Positions 8,736 through 17,631 of a stretch of 64,000 bases of DNA are shown here, piece by piece. Every line of letters starts with the position of its first letter. The first letter of the stretch is position 1. Made by a program: the position numbers and the translations under genes. The notes beneath the pieces are model-generated. The model saw only the letters and a list, made by a program, of their open reading frames with translations. It was not told where the DNA came from and made no database searches. The DNA is from Gordonia paraffinivorans NBRC 108238 (GTDB lineage Bacteria; Actinomycetota; Actinomycetes; Mycobacteriales; Mycobacteriaceae). The stretch lies in NCBI RefSeq assembly GCF_000344155.1, contig NZ_BAOQ01000026.1, forward strand, positions 1 to 64,000. Reading direction: 5' to 3'.

Positions 8736-8850
8736 GGGCCGCGGCCCGGCCCAGGCGGCCCGAGAGCCGGGCTCGAGCGGGCTGTCCGAGCGGGGGGGAG
8801 TCGGGCGAAGCCGATGCGCCGCCGGGGTCCGGCCACTAGATTTGGCCGGT

Positions 8851-9897
8851 ATGTCGTCATCCCCTGATCCCGACACTCCCCACGACCGCGCGATGACCGG
8901 GAACGGCGCGACCCTTCCCGCTGCGGACCGTTCCGCCGACCCCGCGACACCGGGACGCGAGGTCATCGATCTCGGGTACATCACCCTGCACGCCCTCACG
9001 TGGGGGCCGGCCGACGGCCCTCTCGCGGTGTGTCTGCACGGCTTTCCGGATTCCGCATGGACCTGGCGATTCCTCGGGCCGGAGCTCGCCGCCGCGGGCC
9101 ACCGCGTCGTCGCCCCCTTCACGCGGGGCTATGCCCCGTCGGACATCCCGGCCGACAAGGATTTTCACGTCGCGGCGCTCGCGCACGACGCGCGCGAGAT
9201 CCACCGCGCCCTCGGCGGCGGCCCCGACGCCGTCCTGATCGGACACGACTGGGGAGCGCTCACCGCCAACGCCCTCGCGCATCGGGAGGACAACCCGTAC
9301 GCGGTGGTGGTCTCGATGGCCGTGCCGCCGATACCCGCGATCCGGCGTGCCGCGACCGACGGCCTCGGCGCCGTAGGACTCCTCGCCCGTCAGGCCGCGA
9401 TGAGCTGGTACATCGGATTCAACCAGTTGCCCTGGCTGCCCGAGCGGAGCCTGGGGTGGCTCGTCCCGCTGCTGTGGCGACGGTGGCGGTTGCGGCATCG
9501 CGGACAGCCGCGTCCCGACTACCGACCCGACATCGATCACGCCCTCTCGGCGATGTCCACGCGCGCCCACCGCAGCGCAGCGCTCGGCTACTACCGCGCG
9601 CTGCGCCGGCGTCGCACCGATCCCCGGTATGCGCCCCTGCGCGACGACTGGCTGGGCGAACCGCGTTGCCCCACTCTCTATCTGCACGGAGCCGATGACG
9701 GATGCATGCAGTCGAGGCTCACCGATCACGTTCACGACGTGCTGCCGCACGGCAGCGCGGCCGCAGTCATCGCGAACGCCGGACACTTCCTGCACCTCGA
9801 TCGCCCGGCTGAGGTGAACAAGATCATCGTGACGTTTGTCGCCCGGACGCGCGGGGGTCAGGGGGGTGGCACCGGAACCTACTCCTTCGTAGACTGA
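8851..9897 (+). CDS. Alpha/beta hydrolase (epoxide-hydrolase-like)
   Basis: A 348-residue alpha/beta hydrolase. The oxyanion loop HGFPDSAW is near residue 63; the nucleophile elbow GHDWGA places Asp133 as nucleophile, as in epoxide hydrolases and haloalkane dehalogenases; a late GHFLHLDRP supplies the catalytic His. The first 38 residues are poorly conserved and may be disordered. A TAGATT box at 8837-8842 ends eight bases before the ATG, which fits leaderless transcription. Epoxide hydrolysis is the best guess but other C-X hydrolyses are possible. It appears monocistronic. Confidence 0.85.
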   Translation: MSSSPDPDTPHDRAMTGNGATLPAADRSADPATPGREVIDLGYITLHALTWGPADGPLAVCLHGFPDSAWTWRFLGPELAAAGHRVVAPFTRGYAPSDIPADKDFHVAALAHDAREIHRALGGGPDAVLIGHDWGALTANALAHREDNPYAVVVSMAVPPIPAIRRAATDGLGAVGLLARQAAMSWYIGFNQLPWLPERSLGWLVPLLWRRWRLRHRGQPRPDYRPDIDHALSAMSTRAHRSAALGYYRALRRRRTDPRYAPLRDDWLGEPRCPTLYLHGADDGCMQSRLTDHVHDVLPHGSAAAVIANAGHFLHLDRPAEVNKIIVTFVARTRGGQGGGTGTYSFVD

Positions 9898-10055
9898 CGC
9901 CCGAGATCTTCAGCGCCGCGATCGGAGGGGGAACGAGGCGACGCGTGCCGGGGCTGCGTGGGAACCGCACGGGAGCTTCAGACACACAGAAGCCAGGGCG
10001 GGCCGGCCGGCGCGCGTAGACAGTGGGATCACTGCAGGTACGAAGGGGAGTCCGT

Positions 10056-11006
10056 ATGCACGGCGAAGGCTGTTGGTCGACAGTGGTGTGCCGACCGACC
10101 GAACGCGCGGCGCTCGGACTGTCCGGGGATTCCGACTGGCTGCTGCAGTGCCGACTCCCGATCGGGCACCGCGGGAACCACGCCACCGATGCGAGCACGC
10201 ATCCGCGCCACGATCGCCGTCTCTGGCTCGAGTGGAACGACTTCGACAACCGCGCCCAGTCCCTGATCGAGCGCAACCCCTGCCCGGTCCCGTCTGCGGA
10301 CGGCGCCGGGGGATGCGTGTACTTCGCAGGTCACGGAGGCGCGCACTTCTTCGCGCCGTCGAACGGGCATGCGCCGTCGGTGATGACCGGCGCCGGCAAC
10401 CGACGCAGCCCGGCCTCGGCCTCCCCGACGCCCCCGGGCGTCGCCGCGCCGACACCTCCGCCGGCCGAGCCCGCAGGCCCGCCGCACCCGCGGGCGGGCT
10501 CGCACCGGCTTCCCGACTCCCATCAGCCGGCCCCACCTGATGTTCCGGCCGCCGAGCGATGGCCGAATCCCGCGGGCGCCGAACCGCAGTCGACCTATCA
10601 GGGCGGGCGCCGATCCACCGGTGCCGAGGCCCCGGTCGCACAGGACCGTCACGGTCGCCGTCACCGTCCCGACGCGGCGGGCGCCGAACCGGCCCCGCTG
10701 GCGGAGGGGCCCGGCCGGCACGGCGGCGGTCATGCGGCGCCAGAGCCGGCCGAGTCCGTCGTGCCGCCTCAGCACGCCGCTCCCGAGCCGTCGCCGGTCG
10801 TCGCCTCGCGCGTCGAGGCCCCGGTGGGTTCCGCGCCTGTGGTCTCCGGGGTTCCCGCCCTCGAGAACGCCGGCGAGGCCGCGACGCCGGCCCCGGCGTC
10901 GACGGACGGAGTGCTGTTCGATCCCGCCCGTCGCGCGGCCGTCAGCGAGGCCCTCGACGAGGTCGCCGCCGCGCTCGCGAAGCTCGCGGCTGCTCTGCGC
11001 GACTAG
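10056..11006 (+). CDS. Proline/alanine-rich hypothetical protein
   Basis: A 316-residue protein of unknown function. Residues 1-115 form a compact, Cys- and His-containing region (GEGCWSTVVCRP, QCRLPIGHRGNH, CVYFAGHGGAHFF) that could bind a metal. Residues about 120-285 are low-complexity Pro/Ala/Glu/Gly sequence, and the last 30 residues form an alanine-rich amphipathic helix. No signal peptide is visible. ATG 10056 is chosen for the AAGGGGAG ribosome site at 10043-10050. It is followed by the copper-responsive promoter, so it is not part of that operon. Confidence 0.6.
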   Translation: MHGEGCWSTVVCRPTERAALGLSGDSDWLLQCRLPIGHRGNHATDASTHPRHDRRLWLEWNDFDNRAQSLIERNPCPVPSADGAGGCVYFAGHGGAHFFAPSNGHAPSVMTGAGNRRSPASASPTPPGVAAPTPPPAEPAGPPHPRAGSHRLPDSHQPAPPDVPAAERWPNPAGAEPQSTYQGGRRSTGAEAPVAQDRHGRRHRPDAAGAEPAPLAEGPGRHGGGHAAPEPAESVVPPQHAAPEPSPVVASRVEAPVGSAPVVSGVPALENAGEAATPAPASTDGVLFDPARRAAVSEALDEVAAALAKLAAALRD

Positions 11007-11091
11007 CTCGACCAGGTCTTCTCCCACCCCGCGTCCGTCCGCGCGGCACCCGCCGGACGGCGCTCCGTCATGCCCTTCCCGGTCCCGGAGG

Positions 11092-11167
11092 CATACCCTA
11101 GGGGGGTATGGTTGTGCAGTCTCGCCCGTGGTGGTATACCGAAGGTCAGATACCCCTAGGGGGTACC
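11092..11167 (+). promoter_or_regulatory. Copper-responsive promoter flanked by two CsoR-type operators
   Basis: Two GC-rich pseudo-palindromes, CATACCCTAGGGGGGTATG (11092-11110) and GATACCCCTAGGGGGTACC (11149-11167), bracket a promoter with -35 TTGTGC (11112-11117), a 17-base spacer and -10 TATACC (11135-11140; extended TGG before it). The TACCC-n-GGGTA form fits known CsoR boxes. The downstream gene is csoR, so autoregulation is expected. Confidence 0.8.
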
Positions 11168-11184
11168 TGAACGGCAGGAGTCGC

Positions 11185-11478
11185 ATGGACCAGCATCAGC
11201 ACGGCTACATCGGCCGCAAGGACGACTACCTGAAGCGGTTGCGTCGGATCGAAGGCCAGGCGCGCGGACTGCAGCGGATGGTCGAGGAGGATTCGTACTG
11301 CATCGACATCCTCACCCAGGTGTCGGCGATGACGAAGGCGCTCGAGGCCGTCGGCCTCGGCCTGCTCGAGGAACACCTCGCGCACTGCGTCGTGCACGCC
11401 GCACAGGAAAGCGACGAGGCCGGCCGGGAGAAGGTCGAGGAGGCGATGGCGGCCATCGCCCGCCTCGTGAAGTCCTGA
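11185..11478 (+). CDS. csoR: Copper-sensing transcriptional repressor, CsoR family
   Basis: A 97-residue helical DUF156 protein. The Cu(I) ligands of CsoR are all present: Cys39 (DSYCIDIL), His64 and Cys68 (EEHLAHC). It represses the copper operon and releases DNA when Cu(I) binds. RBS CAGGAG at 11175-11180. It is first in a csoR-copZ-(His-rich protein)-copA operon behind a promoter with two CsoR-like operators. Length is normal; a short His/Gln-rich N-terminus (MDQHQHG) precedes the conserved region. Confidence 0.95.
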   Translation: MDQHQHGYIGRKDDYLKRLRRIEGQARGLQRMVEEDSYCIDILTQVSAMTKALEAVGLGLLEEHLAHCVVHAAQESDEAGREKVEEAMAAIARLVKS

Positions 11479-11517
11479 CGAGCCGACCCGCACCGAACCC
11501 AGAGAGAAGGAGACACC

Positions 11518-11724
11518 ATGAGCACCACCAGCAGCTACACCGTCACCGGCATGACCTGCGGTCACTGCGCCGCCTCGGTCCGCGAGGAGATCGAGGAGAT
11601 CGCCGGCGTGACGAGCGTCGACGTGTCCGTGGACACCGGTGCCGTCCGCGTCGTCTCCGAGCACGAGATCCCGCGCGAGGAGATCGAGAAGGCGGTCACC
11701 GAAGCGGGATATGCGCTGGCGTGA
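11518..11724 (+). CDS. copZ: Copper chaperone, heavy-metal-associated (CopZ-like) protein
   Basis: A 68-residue HMA fold (beta-alpha-beta-beta-alpha-beta) with the Cu(I)-binding motif GMTCGHC (Cys14, Cys17). It should carry cytosolic Cu(I) to CopA two genes downstream and can also load CsoR. An AGAGAGAAGGAGA stretch before the ATG is a strong ribosome site. It is 39 bases after csoR and overlaps or abuts the next gene, in one operon. Confidence 0.93.
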   Translation: MSTTSSYTVTGMTCGHCAASVREEIEEIAGVTSVDVSVDTGAVRVVSEHEIPREEIEKAVTEAGYALA

Positions 11725-11980
11725 CATGCCCGCCTTCGCCAAGGGACCCCTGCTGTACGTGATCGCCCTGGCCGCGATCTTCGTGATCGCCTTCGGCGTC
11801 GGCAGGGCGTGGGGCCCCGACCCGCAGCCGGCGACACACGAGTCGCCGACGCACGGTGTCGTCGAGACGACCACCGTCGAGACGGGCGGGTCGGCGCCGC
11901 CGCCCGCTCACGATGACGCCCACCACGACGCCGGCCGCCACGGTCAGGGCGGTCACGACCAGGACGGGGGTGAGCACTGA
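11711..11980 (+). CDS. Single-pass membrane protein with His-rich tail in copper operon
   Basis: A protein of 89 residues (84 if the ATG at 11726, one base after the copZ stop, is used; neither start has a clear ribosome site). It has one transmembrane helix near the N-terminus ([18 protein letters not shown]) and an outer tail dense in His and Asp ([17 protein letters not shown]). Its stop overlaps the copA start (TGATG). It is likely a metal-binding accessory of CopA: a periplasm-side acceptor, a buffer, or a small regulatory subunit. I know no named family for it. Membership of the operon is secure; function is inference. Confidence 0.8.
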   Translation: MRWRDMPAFAKGPLLYVIALAAIFVIAFGVGRAWGPDPQPATHESPTHGVVETTTVETGGSAPPPAHDDAHHDAGRHGQGGHDQDGGEH

Positions 11981-14298
11981 TGTCCGCAGGCCCCGAACTG
12001 ACCTCGGCCGCCGACCTCCGGCTCGTCGACCTCGACATCTCCGGGATGACCTGCGCATCCTGTGCCAACCGCATCGAGCGCAAGCTCAACAAACTCGACG
12101 GCGTGACCGCGACGGTGAACTATGCGACCGAACGCGCGCACGTCGAGGCCCCGGCAGGGGTGTCCGCCGAGGAACTGATCGAGGTCGTGCGGGCCGCGGG
12201 ATACGACGCCGCGCCGGTGCGGACCGAGCCGGAGACGCCGGCCGAAGACGCCTCCGACGGTCCGGACGGTGCCGCCGATCCCGAGCTCGACGCGCTGCGG
12301 CAGCGGCTGATCGTGTCGGCGGTGCTCACCGCCCCGGTGATCGTCCTCGCGATGGTCCCGGCCTGGCAGTTCACCTACTGGCAGTGGCTGTCGCTGACGC
12401 TCGCCGCGCCGGTCGTCGTCTGGGGCGCCTACCCCTTCCATCGGGCCGCGTGGATCAACCTGCGCCACGGCGCGACGACGATGGACACCCTCGTGTCGGT
12501 CGGAACGCTGGCCGCATTCGGGTGGTCGTTGTACGCGCTGTTCCTCGGCACCGCCGGAACACCCGGTCTCACACACGGTTTCGACCTGTTGCCACAACGG
12601 ACCGACGGCGCCTCGCACATCTACCTCGAGGCCGCGGCGGGCGTGACGACCTTCCTGCTCGCCGGGCGCTACTTCGAGAAGCGCGCGAAGCGTCGAGCCG
12701 GTGACGCGCTGCGCGCGCTGATGGGCCTGGGCGCCAAGGACGTCGTGGTCCGGCGCGGCGGTGTGGAGACGCGAATCCCGATCGGGCAGTTGGCCGTCGG
12801 GGACGAGTTCGTCGTCCGCCCGGGTGAGAAGATCGCCACCGACGGCGTGGTGGTCGAGGGGTCGTCGGCCGTCGACGCATCGATGGTCTCGGGCGAGTCC
12901 GTCCCGGTCGAGGTGACCGTGGGCGACTCCGTCATCGGGGCCACGGTGAACACCAGCGGACTGCTCGTGGTCCGCGCCACCGCTGTCGGCGCGGACACCG
13001 CACTCGCCCAGATGGCGCGCATGGTCGCCGCCGCGCAGGAGGGCAAGGCCGACGCGCAGCGTCTCGCCGACCGCATCTCCGCGGTGTTCGTGCCCGCGGT
13101 GATCGCGATCGCCGTTGCCACGCTGGGATTCTGGCTCGGGTCGGGATCGTCCGGCGGACTCACCGGAGGCGACGTGACCTTCGCGTTCACCGCCGCCGTC
13201 GCGGTGCTGATCATCGCGTGCCCCTGCGCGCTGGGGCTGGCGACGCCGACGGCGCTCATGGTCGGCACCGGGCGCGGTGCGCAACTCGGCATCCTGTTGA
13301 AGGGGCCCGAGGTCCTGGAGTCGACCCGTCGCGTGGACACGATCGTGCTCGACAAGACCGGAACCGTCACCACCGGAGAGATGACGTTGTCATCGGTGAC
13401 GGCGGCGCCCGGGTACGACGAGCAGCAGGTCCTCGCGGCCGCGGCCGCGGTCGAGGCCGGTTCTGAGCACCCGATCGGTGCCGCGATCGTCGCCGGAGCA
13501 CCGAATCCGTTGCCCGAGAAAGCAACTGATTTCGTCGCCGAACAGGGTGTCGGGATGTCGGGAACGGTCGGCGGCCGCCGGGTCTCGGTCGTGTCACCGT
13601 CGAAGGTCGAGGCCGATCTCCCCGATGTGCTCGCCGACGCGGTCGCCGCCGCGGAGTCGGGCGGGGCCACTGCGGTCGTCGTCCTGGCGGACGAGACCGG
13701 CGCACCTGACGGGAAGGCGCTCCCGGCGCCGGTCGGCGTGATCGTGGTCGCCGACCGGATCAAGGAGACGTCGGCGGCGGCGATCGCCGAGTTCCGGCGC
13801 CTCGGCCTCACCCCGATGTTGCTGACCGGAGACAACGAGGGCGCGGCCCGGGCGGTGGCGGCCGAGGTCGGCATCGACGACGTGACCGCCGGTGTCAGTC
13901 CGCAGCGCAAGCTCGAGGTGATCGCCGAGCTGCAGTCGCGCGGTCACGTCGTGGCGATGGTCGGTGACGGCATCAACGACGCCGCGGCGCTGGCGCAGGC
14001 CGATCTCGGTCTCGCGATGGGCACCGGAACCGACGTGGCGATGGCGGCCGGTGACCTGACCGTGGTGAGCGGCGACCTTCGCGTCGTCGCGGACGCGATC
14101 CGCCTGGCACGCCGGACGCTCGGGACGATCAAGGGAAATCTGTTCTGGGCCTTCGGGTACAACGTCGCGGCGATCCCGCTGGCCGCTGCGGGCATGCTGA
14201 ACCCGATGATCGCCGGTGCCGCGATGGCGCTGTCGTCGGTGTTCGTCGTCGGCAACAGCCTGCGGCTGCGGCGATTTGCTCCTCGGCGTCAGAACTGA
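11980..14298 (+). CDS. copA: Copper-exporting P1B-type ATPase
   Basis: A 772-residue P-type ATPase. An N-terminal HMA domain has GMTCASC (Cys25, Cys28). The transmembrane ion-binding CPC motif is at Cys414-Pro-Cys416. Also present are the phosphorylation site DKTGT (Asp458), a SEHP nucleotide-binding motif, the TGD block and the GDGINDA hinge. These identify the Cu(I) exporter subgroup. Co-transcribed with csoR and copZ with one-base overlap to the His-rich protein. A long inverted repeat after the stop probably ends the transcript. Length and motif set are complete. Confidence 0.96.
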   Translation: MSAGPELTSAADLRLVDLDISGMTCASCANRIERKLNKLDGVTATVNYATERAHVEAPAGVSAEELIEVVRAAGYDAAPVRTEPETPAEDASDGPDGAADPELDALRQRLIVSAVLTAPVIVLAMVPAWQFTYWQWLSLTLAAPVVVWGAYPFHRAAWINLRHGATTMDTLVSVGTLAAFGWSLYALFLGTAGTPGLTHGFDLLPQRTDGASHIYLEAAAGVTTFLLAGRYFEKRAKRRAGDALRALMGLGAKDVVVRRGGVETRIPIGQLAVGDEFVVRPGEKIATDGVVVEGSSAVDASMVSGESVPVEVTVGDSVIGATVNTSGLLVVRATAVGADTALAQMARMVAAAQEGKADAQRLADRISAVFVPAVIAIAVATLGFWLGSGSSGGLTGGDVTFAFTAAVAVLIIACPCALGLATPTALMVGTGRGAQLGILLKGPEVLESTRRVDTIVLDKTGTVTTGEMTLSSVTAAPGYDEQQVLAAAAAVEAGSEHPIGAAIVAGAPNPLPEKATDFVAEQGVGMSGTVGGRRVSVVSPSKVEADLPDVLADAVAAAESGGATAVVVLADETGAPDGKALPAPVGVIVVADRIKETSAAAIAEFRRLGLTPMLLTGDNEGAARAVAAEVGIDDVTAGVSPQRKLEVIAELQSRGHVVAMVGDGINDAAALAQADLGLAMGTGTDVAMAAGDLTVVSGDLRVVADAIRLARRTLGTIKGNLFWAFGYNVAAIPLAAAGMLNPMIAGAAMALSSVFVVGNSLRLRRFAPRRQN

Positions 14299-14315
14299 CG
14301 CGTCGTCCGACGCGA

Positions 14316-14406
14316 GAAGCCGCCCCTGAGAACGACCCTCCGTGGGAAAGCGGATGACGATATGTCACCCGCTTCGCTCCGCGGGGCTGATCTCAGGGGC
14401 GGCTTC
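14316..14406. terminator. Long nested inverted repeat between convergent genes (likely bidirectional terminator)
   Basis: GAAGCCGCCCCTGAGA (14316-14331) pairs perfectly with 14391-14406 around a 59-base loop. The loop holds a second dyad, GCGG-A-TGAC with GTCA-C-CCGC. It lies between copA and the convergent flavoprotein gene. No U-tract follows, so it may be a terminator or a REP-like repeat element. Confidence 0.6.
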
Positions 14407-14426
14407 CGGTCGGTGGGTGCGAGAAC

Positions 14427-15899
14427 TCAGGCGTCGGCCTTCACCCGCGCCGCCGCGTGCCGGCCGGCGCGCCGGCCGAAATACGAACCCTCGCCGAGCT
14501 GCGTGCCGCTGCAGTAGCCCTTGCAGTCCTGGGCGATGTTGGAGGCGCTGGCGCCGGCCGCGTACAGGCCCTTGATGACCTTGCCCGACTCGTCGATGAC
14601 CTCGCCGTCGAGCGAGGTGGCCATGCCGCCCATCGTGAAGCCGGCGTACATGGCCTTGCCGAGCGAGAGGTTGTAGGCGGCCCACGGGCCGGTGTCCTGG
14701 GGTTCGAGGAACTCCGCCGCCTTGTGGAAGTCCGGGTCCTCCTTCTTGGCGGCGTTCTCGTTGTAGCGGGCCATCGTCCGCTGCAGGTTGCCCTCCGGGA
14801 TGCCCAGGTCCTTCTCCATCTCCTCGATGGTCTCCCAGCCGTCGATCAGCGGGATGAGGTAGTTCTGGTTTGGATTCATGTGCGCCTCGTCGACGATGAG
14901 GTAGGCCACCGAATCCGGTTGCTCGAGAATGAATCCCGACGTCCGGGCGTGGTAGGAGTCCTCGGTGACGAAGCGCTCGCCGAACTTGTTGACGATGACG
15001 CCCATGACCATGCTGGCGGGCGGGTAGATCGGGGCGGTGATGAACGCCTTGTCCATGTACTTCAGCTCGGCGCCGACCGACCGTCCGAGTCGCAGGCCGA
15101 GACCGTCGTCGTAGGTGTTGCCGAGGACGAACGGCTTCTCGGCGAGGTACGGCGTGTGCTCGGCGACCATGTCCGGGTTCATCACGAAGCCGCCCGCGGC
15201 GATGATGACCGAACCGGCCCGGATCACGCCCTGGCCGTCGGAGGACTTCCAGGTGACACCGGCGACCGAGCCGTCGGAATCGACGACGAGCTGACGCGCG
15301 CCGGTCTCGTACCGGACCTCGACGCCGAGCTCGTCGAGGCGCTTGACGAGCAGGTCGATGACCAGGGAGGCGCCGCCGGTCTCGCCGGGCACCGGCACCT
15401 TGTGGCCGCGCGGGGCCGGCTTGGCCATCGTGTTGAACGGCCACACCTTCTCGTTGCCGGTGTACATCAGGCCCTCGGTGCCGGGCTGGATGACGGCCTT
15501 CTCGGGGTAGAAGCTGCGCTCGAATTCGAAACCGAGTCCTTCGAGCCAGTGGAAGTGGTCGACGCTGTCGACGCAGTAGGCGTGGATCTTGTCGACCTCG
15601 GGATCGATCGACACCGCGGTGAGGTACTTCTCCATCTCCTCGGGGGTGTCGTGCTGGCCGGTCGCCTCCTGCACGGGGGTGCCGCCGCCGAGATAGAAGA
15701 AGCCGCCGGACAGCGAGGTGGTCCCGCCCGGTGCGGCGGCACGCTCGAGCAGGAGGACGCGCGCCCCGTGGGCCGCGGCCTCCGCGGCGGCGCATCCGCC
15801 GGCGATGCCGAATCCGATCACGACGACGTCGACCTCGTCGGAGAAGTCGGTCACCGAATCGAGGGCGACGGTCTCCGGGATCTCGGTACTGGTAGCCAT
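14427..15899 (-). CDS. KstD/fumarate-reductase-type FAD-binding dehydrogenase, KstR-box controlled
   Basis: A 490-residue flavoprotein with an N-terminal FAD motif (VVVIGFGIAGGCAAAEAA, then LLERAAAPGGTTSLSGG) and a C-terminal FAD-binding tail (GLYAAGASASN). The family includes 3-ketosteroid delta1-dehydrogenases and fumarate reductase flavoproteins. A perfect KstR consensus palindrome sits 23 bases upstream and overlaps the promoter, so steroid catabolism is the likely context. A TAATCT -10 (complement of 15906-15911) six bases from the ATG implies a leaderless mRNA. No other steroid gene is adjacent; delta1-dehydrogenation or reduction of a steroid intermediate is inference. Confidence 0.85.
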   Translation of the reverse strand: MATSTEIPETVALDSVTDFSDEVDVVVIGFGIAGGCAAAEAAAHGARVLLLERAAAPGGTTSLSGGFFYLGGGTPVQEATGQHDTPEEMEKYLTAVSIDPEVDKIHAYCVDSVDHFHWLEGLGFEFERSFYPEKAVIQPGTEGLMYTGNEKVWPFNTMAKPAPRGHKVPVPGETGGASLVIDLLVKRLDELGVEVRYETGARQLVVDSDGSVAGVTWKSSDGQGVIRAGSVIIAAGGFVMNPDMVAEHTPYLAEKPFVLGNTYDDGLGLRLGRSVGAELKYMDKAFITAPIYPPASMVMGVIVNKFGERFVTEDSYHARTSGFILEQPDSVAYLIVDEAHMNPNQNYLIPLIDGWETIEEMEKDLGIPEGNLQRTMARYNENAAKKEDPDFHKAAEFLEPQDTGPWAAYNLSLGKAMYAGFTMGGMATSLDGEVIDESGKVIKGLYAAGASASNIAQDCKGYCSGTQLGEGSYFGRRAGRHAAARVKADA

Positions 15900-15921
15900 G
15901 CGGCCAGATTAGCCGACAAAA

Positions 15922-15935
15922 TAGAACCTGTTCTA
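15922..15935. promoter_or_regulatory. KstR-type operator
   Basis: TAGAACCTGTTCTA is a perfect palindrome apart from its central two bases and fits the KstR consensus TNNAACNNGTTNNA. It overlaps the -35 region of the flavoprotein gene whose start is at 15899, a position suited to repression. A further dyad, TGTTC-TCCC-GAACA (15937-15950), abuts it. Confidence 0.8.
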
Positions 15936-16068
15936 GTGTTCTCCCGAACAGCGGGAGGACCGGTTTCGCCGCCCTCTGCGCCGTGCGTCGGCCGAACGGT
16001 CGTCGGACGATCGACGGGGTCCGGGGGGCGCCGCCGCCGTGGCCGTCGGAACTCCGGTATCAAGAAGT

Positions 16069-17631
16069 GTGACCTCCTCGACGTCCCCGCACGCGAATCC
16101 GCTCGGCCCCTGGATCTCGGGCGTCGTCGCCGCGGGGGCCGGTCTGGCGGCTGGGGAGATCGCCGCGATCCCGGTGTCGCCGGACGCCTCTCCGTACTTC
16201 GCGGTGGGCTCGTCGGTGGTCGACCACTCGCCGGAGGCGGTCCGCGAATGGGCGATCGAGACCTTCGGCGCCGCGGACAAGGTCGCGCTGTTCCTCGGGA
16301 TGGGACTCCTCATCGCGATCATCGCGGCCGTCGCCGGGTCGCTGGAGCACCGTCGGCCGCCGGTGGGTTCGCTGCTCATCGCGGTCTTCGGCGGTGTGGG
16401 AGTGGTCGCCGCCCTCGACCGGCCCGGCGCGGTGTGGACACACGCGCTGCCGTCGGTGATCGCCGCGGCGGTGGGGGTGGTCGTCCTGCGAATCCTTGTG
16501 GCGCAGTGTAGATCCGGGCAGTACGAGGAGCAGTCGGAGCTGCGCGTGGGCGTCAACGGGAACGCACCGCTGACTCGGCGGTTCATCCTGACCGCCGGCG
16601 GTGTCTCCGTCGCGGCCGTCGCGTTGGGCGTCATCGGCCGGCGCATGCTCGCCGACACCGCGGAGACCCTCGCGGACCGCGCGCGGCTGATGCTCCCGCG
16701 CCCCGTCCGGCCCGCGCCGCCCGTACCCGAGGGAACGCGGCTCGACGTCGACGGGGTGACCCCGTTCGTCACCGACAACGACGCCTTCTATCGCATCGAC
16801 ACGGCGCTGCAGGTGCCCACGCTGACCACCGCCGGATGGCGGCTGCGCATACACGGTGACGTCGAGAGGGCGGTCGTCCTGAGCTGGGACGACCTTCTCG
16901 CGATGCCGATGGTCGAGCGATACGTGACGCTCGCGTGTGTCTCCAACGACGTCGGCGGCGACCTGATCGGCAACGCCCGCTGGCTCGGCGTCCCCATGCG
17001 CGACGTGCTCGACCTCGCCGGCGTCCGGCCTGGCGCCGACCTGTTGCTGTCGACGAGCGCTGACGGATGGACCTGTGGCACACCGATTTCCGCGATCGCC
17101 GACGGTCGCGACGCGCTCCTTGCGGTGGGGATGAACGGCGATCCGCTCCCCGTCGAGCACGGGTACCCGGTGCGGCAGGTGGTGCCGGGACTGTACGGAT
17201 ACGTCTCGGCCACCAAGTGGGTCGTCGACTGGGAGGTCACCCGTTTCTCCGAGGCCGAGGCGTACTGGACGAGTCGCGGATGGTCGGCGCTCGGCCCGAT
17301 CAAGCTGTCGTCGCGCATCGACCGACCCGATCCCGGGAGGTATCCCGCGGGCGAGGTCGTGATCGCGGGAACCGCCTGGGCGCAGCACACGGGGGTCGAC
17401 CGCGTCGAGGTCCGCATCGACGGCGGCGAGTGGCGGCCCGCCGACCTGGCGGCCGAGTACAGCGTCGACACCTGGCGGCAGTGGAGGTACGTCTGGCAGG
17501 CGGCCCCTGGCGATCACGTCGTCGAGGTCCGCGCGATCGACAGGCTGGGGCGGCCCCAGGTCGAGCGTTACCGACCACCGGCGCCGGACGGCGCGACCGG
17601 ACTCGACGAACGCCGGTACACCATCACCTGA
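16069..17631 (+). CDS. Membrane-anchored sulfite-oxidase-type molybdopterin oxidoreductase
   Basis: About 520 residues. The N-terminal ~190 residues contain four or so hydrophobic segments. A basic/hydrophobic stretch (TRRFILTAGGVSVAAVAL) then leads to the catalytic part, placed outside the membrane by analogy. The molybdopterin domain contains YVTLACVSNDVGG, whose Cys is the expected Mo ligand, followed by RWLGVPMRDVL. A C-terminal Ig-like dimerisation domain carries RVEVRIDGGEW. Family members oxidise sulfite or reduce S- and N-oxides; the substrate is unknown. GTG 16069 is preferred over GTG 16039. It diverges from the KstR-box gene. The mod operon at 57-60 kb could supply its molybdate. 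Confidence 0.85.
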   Translation: MTSSTSPHANPLGPWISGVVAAGAGLAAGEIAAIPVSPDASPYFAVGSSVVDHSPEAVREWAIETFGAADKVALFLGMGLLIAIIAAVAGSLEHRRPPVGSLLIAVFGGVGVVAALDRPGAVWTHALPSVIAAAVGVVVLRILVAQCRSGQYEEQSELRVGVNGNAPLTRRFILTAGGVSVAAVALGVIGRRMLADTAETLADRARLMLPRPVRPAPPVPEGTRLDVDGVTPFVTDNDAFYRIDTALQVPTLTTAGWRLRIHGDVERAVVLSWDDLLAMPMVERYVTLACVSNDVGGDLIGNARWLGVPMRDVLDLAGVRPGADLLLSTSADGWTCGTPISAIADGRDALLAVGMNGDPLPVEHGYPVRQVVPGLYGYVSATKWVVDWEVTRFSEAEAYWTSRGWSALGPIKLSSRIDRPDPGRYPAGEVVIAGTAWAQHTGVDRVEVRIDGGEWRPADLAAEYSVDTWRQWRYVWQAAPGDHVVEVRAIDRLGRPQVERYRPPAPDGATGLDERRYTIT

